IMG/VR virus record: IMGVR_UViG_3300010354_000591
Location: 1 to 25,118 of that record
Source: a virus
Strand: one strand, 5' to 3'
DNA length: 25,118 bases
The notes beneath the pieces were generated by a model that had not been told where the DNA came from, did no database searches, and saw only the letters and a program-made list of their open reading frames with translations. Of the stretch, positions 6,550-14,037 are shown in pieces. The stretch's first letter is position 1. Each line of letters begins with the position of its first letter. A program made the position numbers and the translations under genes.

Positions 6550-6744
6550 TTAAACGCCCCATTTTTCTAAAGGACAAATCTTAAATTTATATGAAATTAC
6601 ATATTCTATAGGACACGCACATTGGTCGCAACTTGGTGCTCCTAATATTAAAGTTTGTTTTTCACAAGCATTGCATAATGCTAGTCTAGCTTGTCTTTCT
6701 TGATCGCTAGTAATAACGTTAAAATTTTCTACATCTTTAATCAT
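6550..6744 (-). CDS. Small cysteine-rich protein (DUF6171-like)
   Basis: A 64-residue protein with the pattern RL-x2-C24-x2-C27 ... C39-x2-C42-x-C44 ... YKFKIC57PLEKW. This matches the small zinc-ribbon-like family I know as DUF6171 (RLxxCxxCE...CxxCGC...CPxxKW), often found among phage tail-fibre genes and without an assigned role. The paired cysteines probably bind a metal. Its ATG overlaps the stop of the 412-aa adhesin (ATGA, 6741-6744), showing coupled translation. A related protein sits at 13103-13321, on the other side of five adhesin genes. A role as assembly or maturation helper for fibres is a guess from position only. Confidence 0.75.
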   Translation of the reverse strand: MIKDVENFNVITSDQERQARLALCNACEKQTLILGAPSCDQCACPIEYVISYKFKICPLEKWGV

Positions 6745-7979
6745 ATATTGAATATCCTTCTCATAGCATTAAAATTTTGTGCTATTTCGTTAGCAGATAG
6801 TTGTCTATTATAAATTTCAACTATGGGCATATTTCCGTTAAAATAATCATCAGCGTTATCGTGCCCTAATCCTATTCTTCCATTACTAGCAGGATTTGTC
6901 GATGGTATGTTTCCTATACTTCTACTTGTATACAACGAACCATTTTTATATATTTCAGATGTGCCATTAATTTTCCAAGTAAAACACATATTAGTCCAAG
7001 TGTTTAAAGGTATGACAGACGAAACACTGCCAAAAGCTAGATCATTATTACAACATGTTGAACCGTCTCCTATTCTAAAATAGAAAGTATCTGAGTATGG
7101 TCCTATCCAAAACCAATCTCCAGCATTCGGAACATCGTCTTCTCTATTAACAAAATAACCATTACCTCCATTATATCTTGTAGGATAAATCCAAAAATTC
7201 ATCGTTCCCTCAGTTTTGTTAAATGCTGTCGATAACGGGATAGTAATATAGCTAGGATTTGAATAAGTAAAATTAAAAGTATTATTGGCATTATACGTTA
7301 AATTGTTTACTGTAATTGTACTTTGACGTATAGTATCTATTAATGCCTGTGTTGTGCTTCTTGACCCGCTTGGTCCAACGAACGGGGCTGTCATTCCGCT
7401 AGTAGAACTAAAAAGCACCTGCGGGTTCTTCATTAAAAGATACCCAGTAGCTGCAAGTCTGCCTCCGCTGCACCCTCCCGGATACAATAACATTCTAAGA
7501 CCCGAAGTTGCTGTTGCGGCGTTACCGTTTATTTGAATTGTTTGCCAAACACCTAAATTTCCATTAGGTAATGCCGCAGAGCCGCCGACACCTGAACCTA
7601 AGTTTTCAAAATTGGCCATATAAGTGTCGCTTAATGATGTAACGTCCGGACTTAAATAATAATCAAATGTGAATGTTGGGAATTGTCCAGCGGGAATAGT
7701 AACATCATTGCCATGATAATGACAGCCGTTCGTTCCTAAATCATATCTATAAACAACATCGTCTGGCGTAATGGTGTACCCGCCGTATGTTCCCGAATAT
7801 ATTCTCTGAAAGATACCTGTGCCATTAACAGCGAAGCTTACGTTATTGTTACTATCGGGTACAGGAACTGCGAATTGATTAGTAATAGGTTGTCCCTTCC
7901 AAGATTTTGCTGTGTTATACATATTGTAATCAAAAATTAATCCTAAATTTACAGAATTAGGTCCTGCACTTATAGCCAT
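6741..7979 (-). CDS. LamG-domain tail adhesin (412 aa)
   Basis: Three parts are visible. Residues 1-40 carry the cassette signature (P-x-S-x4-GLIFDYNMYN...SWKG-P-TN). Residues about 45-205 form a beta-rich, CBM-like middle with FDYYLS and VWQTIQING strands. After a linker (TTQALIDTIRQ, then VNNLTYNANNTFNF), residues about 235-412 form a LamG/concanavalin-like jelly roll (GTMNFWIYPTRYNG, NTWTNMCFTWKING, EIYKNGSLYTSR) ending in VEIYNRQLSANEIAQNF and RRIFNI. LamG domains bind glycans or proteins, so a host-surface recognition role is likely. Last of six related genes; the stop overlaps the 64-aa gene by four bases. The start has GGAG, ten bases upstream. Confidence 0.8.
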   Translation of the reverse strand: MAISAGPNSVNLGLIFDYNMYNTAKSWKGQPITNQFAVPVPDSNNNVSFAVNGTGIFQRIYSGTYGGYTITPDDVVYRYDLGTNGCHYHGNDVTIPAGQFPTFTFDYYLSPDVTSLSDTYMANFENLGSGVGGSAALPNGNLGVWQTIQINGNAATATSGLRMLLYPGGCSGGRLAATGYLLMKNPQVLFSSTSGMTAPFVGPSGSRSTTQALIDTIRQSTITVNNLTYNANNTFNFTYSNPSYITIPLSTAFNKTEGTMNFWIYPTRYNGGNGYFVNREDDVPNAGDWFWIGPYSDTFYFRIGDGSTCCNNDLAFGSVSSVIPLNTWTNMCFTWKINGTSEIYKNGSLYTSRSIGNIPSTNPASNGRIGLGHDNADDYFNGNMPIVEIYNRQLSANEIAQNFNAMRRIFNI

Positions 7980-8000
7980 TTATTTCTCCGCTAACTTCAT

Positions 8001-9467
8001 TTAAATTCCAAATCTCATACGCTGAGAAGCAAAATTCTGTTGAACTTCCAAAGAACTCAACGCTCGATTATACACACTTACTGAATGAATTTTTCCAGTA
8101 AATGGTTCTGCACCGCCGTTAACATCTGCTCCTATTCTAAAATTATATGTTACAGGAATACTAGCTGATAATACTCCGGAATTTTGTTGTACTCCGTTTC
8201 TGTAAAGAATTACATTCCCAGACGAGTCACGTGTTGCTGCAAGATGATATGTACCAGCACCAATTGGTGCGCCAGGAAAGTATACAGCACCATTTATGTA
8301 AATTCCGTATCTTCCCGATACCCATAATGTACCAGACGTGCTACTTGTACCGTAGTTACCAAAAATTTCATCAGCAGTGGCTCCTGTAGTAGTATACCAG
8401 GATTCCACAGTAAAAGCTTGATTACCTGTGATAATATTGTTACTGTTAAGGTCTAGCCATGAAGCACCGTTAAAATTAAAAGTTCCATCTGTATTGTATG
8501 TTAAATTATTAGCAGTTAATGTGTAATTGCCTGTTAAATCAGTAACTACTTGTGTACTGCTTCTTGTAAAATTACTAGGCACGTACTCACTTGATCCTGA
8601 TCCTTGATAAATCATTATTTCAGAAAGATCCCAAGCAGATTGAGAAGGCATATTGTCGTTAAACCAATAAAAATATGTTGCTCCCGACTGACTTGTTGAA
8701 AATGTATAGCTAAATTTTTGCCAAGTCTTTCCTACTGTAAATGAAATACCAGTATATTCTCCGTTAGTCCATCTGTTAATAGATGCTCTTGTTCCTACAC
8801 AATTAGGTGTGGCGGCTTTATGATAAAAACTTATTGTGTATGTATTACCTGCTACAATGCTAGGTTCATTACCGTAGGCTAATCCGTCAGTGACACCGTC
8901 TGGTCTATACCAATGAATTCTCATACAATCGTGTGATCTGCCTTTGTATTGAAAACCGTTAGGAATAATCTGCTTTATTATTCCAGAATTAGGAAGATGT
9001 GGTGGTCCCCACCACATATTTGATACGCCGCTGCTAATTGGAACTCTATTATCTGTATTCAAATTAACCTGATGTTGAAAAGGATTAAGAGCGTCTTGTG
9101 TTGAATCATAAGCATAAAGAGAAAATTGATTTGCATCCCATCGTCTTACTAGATAATTTGTTCCGTTGGCTAATCCCCCGCCTGAAGTTTGAGGGGTCAT
9201 TACATCATATGTTCTTAATGGGTGTCCTGGACAAGTTACTATATTATTTGATACACCAGTTATAGTGCCAATAGAAAAATAAGTTCCACTACCGTATTGA
9301 TTTGTATTATACGTTCCCCATCCCGATGATACTGTTGGATATCCAGCATTGATACCGTTAGGTAAAATGTTTGTCAGTGGAGGTCCAGAATAACTACGAA
9401 TATTATTTTGATCGTAGCAGAATATTAGACCGCTAGTAACAATTCCGGGAGAACTAAAATATGCCAT
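8001..9467 (-). CDS. LamG-domain tail adhesin (488 aa)
   Basis: The start is set at the ATG of MAYFSSPGIVTSGLIFCYDQ. It aligns with the other adhesins and lies one base after the upstream stop, with GGA 8 bases upstream. An in-frame ATG 60 bases earlier would add a non-homologous segment inside the upstream gene. After the N-terminal signature, residues about 68-120 (GHPLRTYDVMTP ... NGTNYLVRRWDANQFSLY) resemble the HGF-x2-GD-x-V modules of the 2395-aa fibre. Residues about 205-300 look like a carbohydrate-binding jelly roll (NTYTISFYHKA, KTWQKFSYTFSTS). The linker contains NNLTYNTDGTFNFNG, and residues about 340-488 are LamG (AFTVESWYTT, TYHLAATRDSSGNVILYRNG) ending YNRALSSLEVQQNF...MRFGI. 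It has the longest insert of the six. Confidence 0.8.
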   Translation of the reverse strand: MAYFSSPGIVTSGLIFCYDQNNIRSYSGPPLTNILPNGINAGYPTVSSGWGTYNTNQYGSGTYFSIGTITGVSNNIVTCPGHPLRTYDVMTPQTSGGGLANGTNYLVRRWDANQFSLYAYDSTQDALNPFQHQVNLNTDNRVPISSGVSNMWWGPPHLPNSGIIKQIIPNGFQYKGRSHDCMRIHWYRPDGVTDGLAYGNEPSIVAGNTYTISFYHKAATPNCVGTRASINRWTNGEYTGISFTVGKTWQKFSYTFSTSQSGATYFYWFNDNMPSQSAWDLSEIMIYQGSGSSEYVPSNFTRSSTQVVTDLTGNYTLTANNLTYNTDGTFNFNGASWLDLNSNNIITGNQAFTVESWYTTTGATADEIFGNYGTSSTSGTLWVSGRYGIYINGAVYFPGAPIGAGTYHLAATRDSSGNVILYRNGVQQNSGVLSASIPVTYNFRIGADVNGGAEPFTGKIHSVSVYNRALSSLEVQQNFASQRMRFGI

Positions 9468-9468
9468 G

Positions 9469-10644
9469 TTAAATTCCGTATTCTCTTCGTTGATAATTAA
9501 ACAAATCCAACACATCATCGTTGTCAAATATTGTTCTATAAGTCCTAACTACTGCTACTCCGCCCGTGTCGCAAGTTCCAGCATATCCTGTGCCTATTTG
9601 TAAGTAATTAGCCTGTGGAGGCAATTGAATAGCACGTTGAGTCCAACTACCACTAGGACTTCCATTTAAATACCATTGTCCCGAAGTTAGATGCGGTCTT
9701 AAAACACACACAACATGATTCCAAGCATTATTATTTAATCCCCCCGAACTGCTATAATCGTATGCGTTGTAATTTCTGTAGCCGCTTATATCATTACCGG
9801 TTTCCCAAGTCATGGCAATTTCTTGTTCGTAGCTAGCATATATACTACCAGTCTTTTCAAACACTGTTCTTCTGTTAGGTTTTGTTTCATTATACAACCA
9901 CATCTCTATACTGGTTCCGTATCTATAATCTGTTTTTTGTGCGTCGGCAGCGCTGCTATACCAATACATAGAGCTGTTAAATCCAAAACAATCAATGCCT
10001 CCTTTAGAAGTATGATTGATGGTACCGGCATAATTCAAATTAATTGTATTGCCGGCAATATCATACCATCTACGATTAGGATTAGACATTGAATTAAATC
10101 TAGAAGCTGTATTACGTTGTTCAACTTGAATGCCATCTACCCAAAGAGTTACTCCATTTACGTAGCAATCTATTCTTGCTTGAATAAAGGCTGCGCTGGC
10201 ATTAGTAAATGTATATGTTCCTGTGACTCTAGTCCAATCTGTAGTGACGTTAAAGTAGGGTTGTCCATAAGTTATGTAATTTCCAGCACTATTGGCCTCA
10301 AATATTAGCATGGATGCTGTGACCGTGGTACTGGATTTGACCCAAAAACTCACAGTCCATGTTTGACCTTGTGCAGCAGGCGCTAGATTCCATGTAGTTG
10401 AGTTATAAGTTCCTATATATCCCGAAGTTCCTGATGTAACCATCTTCATAGGAGTATTGCCTACAGGACTTATCATTGTAGTATCTCTGCTCAGAGTCAT
10501 TTGATAGGCACCACCAGGTTGTGCCCAAGTAAAAATATCTAAAGGATATGGGTGTACGTTAGGACTCCAACTTTTAGGATTATTTACATCTACGCAAAAC
10601 GTTAAGCCTTCGGGTAGAATAGACGAATTTAAATTAATTGCCAT
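9469..10644 (-). CDS. LamG-domain tail adhesin (391 aa)
   Basis: N-terminal signature: MAINLNSSILPEGLTFCVDV and NNPKSW. The middle (about 75-185) has paired strands typical of a CBM-like jelly roll (QTWTVSFWVKSSTTVTASML, DWTRVTGTYTFTN, VTLWVDGIQVEQ). The C-terminal half is LamG-like (TSIEMWLYNETKPNRRTVFE, NAWNHVVCVLRPH, GQWYLNGSPSG). It ends in the most diverged copy of the shared tail, VVRTYRTIFDNDDVLDLFNY then REYGI, lacking the usual YNR. The start overlaps the upstream stop by one base (TAATG). Adhesin function is inferred from fold and company. Confidence 0.78.
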   Translation of the reverse strand: MAINLNSSILPEGLTFCVDVNNPKSWSPNVHPYPLDIFTWAQPGGAYQMTLSRDTTMISPVGNTPMKMVTSGTSGYIGTYNSTTWNLAPAAQGQTWTVSFWVKSSTTVTASMLIFEANSAGNYITYGQPYFNVTTDWTRVTGTYTFTNASAAFIQARIDCYVNGVTLWVDGIQVEQRNTASRFNSMSNPNRRWYDIAGNTINLNYAGTINHTSKGGIDCFGFNSSMYWYSSAADAQKTDYRYGTSIEMWLYNETKPNRRTVFEKTGSIYASYEQEIAMTWETGNDISGYRNYNAYDYSSSGGLNNNAWNHVVCVLRPHLTSGQWYLNGSPSGSWTQRAIQLPPQANYLQIGTGYAGTCDTGGVAVVRTYRTIFDNDDVLDLFNYQRREYGI

Positions 10645-11840
10645 TATCTTCCAAACCTTCCGCGATCAGCATTAAAATTTTGAGTTACTTCGGCGGCAGT
10701 CAGTGCTCGATTGTATACTCTTGATACGGCAATTTGTCCGTTAAATGGATAGCCACCACCACCGTATATTCCTACATATTGGTTAGTTTGTCCAGTAGGT
10801 AGAGTACCAGTATAACTAGTTTGTGTTATCTGAATGCCGTTAACATAAATTGTTTTTAATCCTGATCCAACAGTACATACAATATGATACCAACCGCCTG
10901 GAGCAATATATGTAGGGGCAAAAAAAGTTAAATCTTGTGGAGACAAACTCATTGTTCTAAAATAAAATGTTCCGTCGCTGTTATAAAAATTGCTATATTG
11001 TGTATTAACTTGACCTTTTTCAAACAGAAATCCATTTTGATAAACAGTAGAATTGGGTTTGTTCCAGCTTTCCATAGTAACAGCTTGAGAATCAAACACT
11101 GAGGAAGTTGATGACGTAATTGAACTGTTAGATCCATTAAAACTAAAAGTTCCATCGTTAGAATATGTTAAGTTATTAGCAGTCCATATGTTATAATTAG
11201 TAAGATCTAGTACAGCTTGACTAGTTGACCTTGTTCCGTTAACAAATCTACTTGGATACGTGCCTACTTCCATTTGTAAGTTTGTATAATAGCGTTTACC
11301 AGTGTAGTTATTATTTCCATAGCCTACATACCAGTTAAAGATATTACTGTAATCCGACGGTGTAGATATTGTCATATAGCAATATCTCCACCTTATTCCG
11401 CCTACAAATCTTGTTTCAATTACTGTTCCTATGTCTATTCCTGTAGCAATATGATTTCCAGATGCGCTAAAAGTTCTAGCATGAAACATTCTACTACCGT
11501 CAGCACAACTGTAATCAGGTGATTCACCGTACCAACCGCTCATAACATAAGTTGTATTAGAAACTAGTTCAGAACTTAGGTTAATTTGATATTCTGTATA
11601 AGGAGTTCCTGCAGTTTGTTCTAAAACCCATTGTGAATCTCCAGGATTGTCTGGAAATGAAATTACTGTATTAGTAGCATTACTACCGCTCTCTTGCGGC
11701 ATACCTGTGCCGCCTGCAAAATGTCCGTTAATAAAAAAATTTGTTGTTGGTTTTCCGAGGTAAGATTTTTTTGTGTTATACATATCATAACTAAAAATTA
11801 ATCCGTTTTGAGTAACAGTGGGTCCAAAATTTATACTCAT
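10644..11840 (-). CDS. LamG-domain tail adhesin (398 aa)
   Basis: It begins MSINFGPTVTQNGLIFSYDM followed by YNTKKSYLGKPTTN, the clearest form of the shared N-terminus and nearly the same as in the 412-aa protein. Residues about 85-200 form a CBM-like middle (NTTYVMSGWYGES, RWRYCYMTISTPSD). The linker TRSTSQAVLDLTNYNIWTAN and NLTYSNDGTFSFNGS is shared with the 412- and 488-aa proteins. LamG follows (VTMESWNKPNSTVYQNGFLF, GWYHIVCTVGSGLKTIYVNG), ending SRVYNRALTAAEVTQNFNAD and RGRFGR. The start overlaps the upstream stop as ATGA (11837-11840). Confidence 0.8.
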   Translation of the reverse strand: MSINFGPTVTQNGLIFSYDMYNTKKSYLGKPTTNFFINGHFAGGTGMPQESGSNATNTVISFPDNPGDSQWVLEQTAGTPYTEYQINLSSELVSNTTYVMSGWYGESPDYSCADGSRMFHARTFSASGNHIATGIDIGTVIETRFVGGIRWRYCYMTISTPSDYSNIFNWYVGYGNNNYTGKRYYTNLQMEVGTYPSRFVNGTRSTSQAVLDLTNYNIWTANNLTYSNDGTFSFNGSNSSITSSTSSVFDSQAVTMESWNKPNSTVYQNGFLFEKGQVNTQYSNFYNSDGTFYFRTMSLSPQDLTFFAPTYIAPGGWYHIVCTVGSGLKTIYVNGIQITQTSYTGTLPTGQTNQYVGIYGGGGYPFNGQIAVSRVYNRALTAAEVTQNFNADRGRFGR

Positions 11841-13102
11841 ATTCCGTACCTACGCCTTACTAAATTAAAATTTTGACTTACTTCATTAGCAGATAACACT
11901 CTGTTATAAATTCTAGCTACATAGAATTTGCCTTCAATACTAAATCCCGTATTTCCGCCCCATCCACTACCATATGGGTACAATGATCCAAATAGTGTTC
12001 CAAAATCGTTAGTTCCTGAAGAGCCGCCGCCGCCGCTCAACCCGTGATTAGTTGCCCCAACAAGGACTGCTCCGTTTTTATAAACACCGTATTGTGTAGG
12101 ATTCATCCACCATACCATATGAGTAGTTTGACCTGTACAAATAGACGAATATCCTAAGGCTGCACCGGACGCATTAGAATGTAATCCAAAACTTCCGTCT
12201 GTCATAGTATAGTTATACTGGCCGCTGCCATTCCATGGCCTACTTACTATGTACCCGCTAGTATCACTCGAATTAAAAACTAATTCTATCGATAACGATG
12301 AATTGCCATTAACTCCATTAGGACTCCAAGCGTTCCAATAGTTTCCGCCATAAGCATATATGTATTGGTTGCTTAAAAAATTTGGATTAAGAGTGATAGC
12401 ATTGTAATCTGAATTAAAAGTTCCGAGGCTGGGAGCATTAATTTCTACAGTTCGGTTATTAACAGAAGTGTCTAAGATAGATTGTGTATTAGCTCTAACA
12501 GTGTTAACCTCAGGCCAATATCTAGGATGTAGACCGCTGTAATTTCCTTGTAGGATAGCTACTTTAGCTACAGATAACTTATCGTTAAAATTTGAATAAT
12601 TATAGGTAAAAGAATGACAAGTACAATTAGTTGTTGTTGGTTGTGTATCAAAAGTGTTCCAAGCATAATACCACCCATTACCTAAGTAAGTTCGATTACT
12701 GTCAGAATGTATTCCGCTTTCTGTTAGATATCCGCTTGGGCCGTACTCATACCTATACATCCAGTTAGGATGTGTATAACCTGAATCATTTCTATATAAA
12801 ATGAGATAAGTGTAAGTTGTAGATCCACTAAAAAATGCTGTATTACCATAATTGGCCCAGTTTACACAACACCACGACGCACCAGTATTTTGATAGTTAC
12901 AGAAATTTACCAAAGTATCGCCCAGTGTTGGAATGTTTACTATTTCTGTTCCGCTGGTCAATACATAACCAGTACCAGATCCGGCGGTAATCCCCATAGT
13001 ATTAATTAAATTTCTTATCGACGGACCTTTATAAGACTTACTATTAAGAGTGTCTATATTAAATTGTAATCCGTCAGTTACTATAGAAGGTGATAAGGCC
13101 AT
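11837..13102 (-). CDS. LamG-domain tail adhesin (421 aa)
   Basis: N-terminal signature: MALSPSIVTDGLQFNIDTLN and SKSYKGPSIRN. The middle (about 85-195) is rich in aromatic residues and cysteines (WCCVNWANYGN, TYTYLILYRNDSGY, WYYAWNTFD). It is unlike the middles of its neighbours, which suggests exchange of this part. The C-terminal LamG region (SLSIELVFNSSDTSGYIVSR, GQTTHMVWWMNPTQYGVYKN) ends ARIYNRVLSANEVSQNFN then RRRYGI. The gene abuts the 72-aa gene with no gap. A glycan-binding role at the virion surface is the likely use; the target cannot be read from the sequence. Confidence 0.8.
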   Translation of the reverse strand: MALSPSIVTDGLQFNIDTLNSKSYKGPSIRNLINTMGITAGSGTGYVLTSGTEIVNIPTLGDTLVNFCNYQNTGASWCCVNWANYGNTAFFSGSTTYTYLILYRNDSGYTHPNWMYRYEYGPSGYLTESGIHSDSNRTYLGNGWYYAWNTFDTQPTTTNCTCHSFTYNYSNFNDKLSVAKVAILQGNYSGLHPRYWPEVNTVRANTQSILDTSVNNRTVEINAPSLGTFNSDYNAITLNPNFLSNQYIYAYGGNYWNAWSPNGVNGNSSLSIELVFNSSDTSGYIVSRPWNGSGQYNYTMTDGSFGLHSNASGAALGYSSICTGQTTHMVWWMNPTQYGVYKNGAVLVGATNHGLSGGGGSSGTNDFGTLFGSLYPYGSGWGGNTGFSIEGKFYVARIYNRVLSANEVSQNFNLVRRRYGI

Positions 13103-13321
13103 TTACCATTTCTCCAGCGGACATTGTTTAAATTTAAAAGTAATCATCATACTTATATTACAACCAGAACCTTTACATTTAGTCTGTTGATCTGTGTCAA
13201 TATAAAAATTTTCACAAGGTTTACATTTTTCAAGTCTATTATTAGATTCAGTTGCATCGCATACTACAGAATCTAACGAGTTTTCTTCTACGACAGTTGG
13301 TGCTGGATTAGGATTCATCAT
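13103..13321 (-). CDS. Small cysteine-rich protein (DUF6171-like)
   Basis: A 72-residue relative of the 64-aa protein at 6550. A variable N-terminal 28 residues are followed by RLEKC33KPC36E...C49KGSGC54...KFKQC67PLEKW. The spacing of the central pair (Cx4C instead of CxxCxC) differs from its partner, so metal binding may be altered. Two start codons are possible (MM); the first overlaps the upstream stop as ATGA (13318-13321), favouring it. The gene lies between the first and second adhesin genes in the transcript. Function unknown. Confidence 0.72.
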   Translation of the reverse strand: MMNPNPAPTVVEENSLDSVVCDATESNNRLEKCKPCENFYIDTDQQTKCKGSGCNISMMITFKFKQCPLEKW

Positions 13322-14037
13322 ATTCCGTACCTTTCTCTCTGCGCTGAAAAAATATTTTTTATTTCAGTATCATCTAATCGTCTATTATACATAGCTATGT
13401 AGGATATGTCACCCCAAAATTGATCTGGTCCGGCAGAATTATAAGCGCCTAGAGTTCTGAAGCCGCCTTTAAATCTTGCATTAGCACTGCTGTTAGATCC
13501 TCTTATTGTTTCTGGAGAATCATTATAAGCAAATGTGTAGTAGTTAAAATTATTTTGTGTGCTTACCCAACGCCATACTAGCATGTTCCATTGCGTAGTT
13601 CCATAACCGGGCAAACTCTGCTGGCTAAATCCCGAACTATTAAATCCGGTACCATTTACGTTATCATACATGCCTATTAACCAACCGCCAGCTTGTACAA
13701 TTACTTGATGGTCGTTATTAGACGTTTCTCCTCTAAATAGTGTTCTCCAATTTGATGAAGAATTCAGTATTCTTGTCCAGACTATAGCGGTAACTGTTCC
13801 TGAAAGAGGTATATCAGATCCGCTAGTAGTTACGGCACAACCAAACGATCCTCCAAAATTCATATATTTTGGTCCTGAACTGTTATAAGCTCCAGCATTG
13901 GTGAGAGTGAAATTATTTCCACTTCCGCTAATATCAGTCCACGATGTACCAGAACCTGGATAAGATCTAGTATTACCTGCGTCTAATAATAAAGCTAATC
14001 CGTCTGTAGATATTTCAGGTCCATAATAAATTGACAT
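13318..14037 (-). CDS. LamG-domain tail adhesin, short form (239 aa)
   Basis: The smallest of the six. The N-terminal signature MSIYYGPEISTDGLALLLDA and GNTRSYPGSG is joined directly to the linker-like SWTDISGSGNNFTLTNAG and then to a LamG domain, with no CBM-like middle. The domain shows VTAIVWTRILNSSSNWRTLF, NMLVWRWVSTQNNFNYYTFA and a final IAMYNRRLDDTEIKNIF with RERYGI. It is thus the minimal version of the architecture and shows that N-terminus plus LamG is the conserved unit. The start overlaps the stop of the 1207-aa fibre gene by one base (TAATG). A fibre-tip adhesin paired with the preceding fibre is plausible from order but unproven. Confidence 0.8.
   Translation of the reverse strand: MSIYYGPEISTDGLALLLDAGNTRSYPGSGTSWTDISGSGNNFTLTNAGAYNSSGPKYMNFGGSFGCAVTTSGSDIPLSGTVTAIVWTRILNSSSNWRTLFRGETSNNDHQVIVQAGGWLIGMYDNVNGTGFNSSGFSQQSLPGYGTTQWNMLVWRWVSTQNNFNYYTFAYNDSPETIRGSNSSANARFKGGFRTLGAYNSAGPDQFWGDISYIAMYNRRLDDTEIKNIFSAQRERYGI

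Noticed and set aside
9468-9527. An upstream start for the 488-aa adhesin that would add 20 residues.
   Set aside because: The extra residues have no counterpart in the five related adhesins and lie inside the preceding gene; the downstream ATG fits the shared N-terminus and the one-base spacing.
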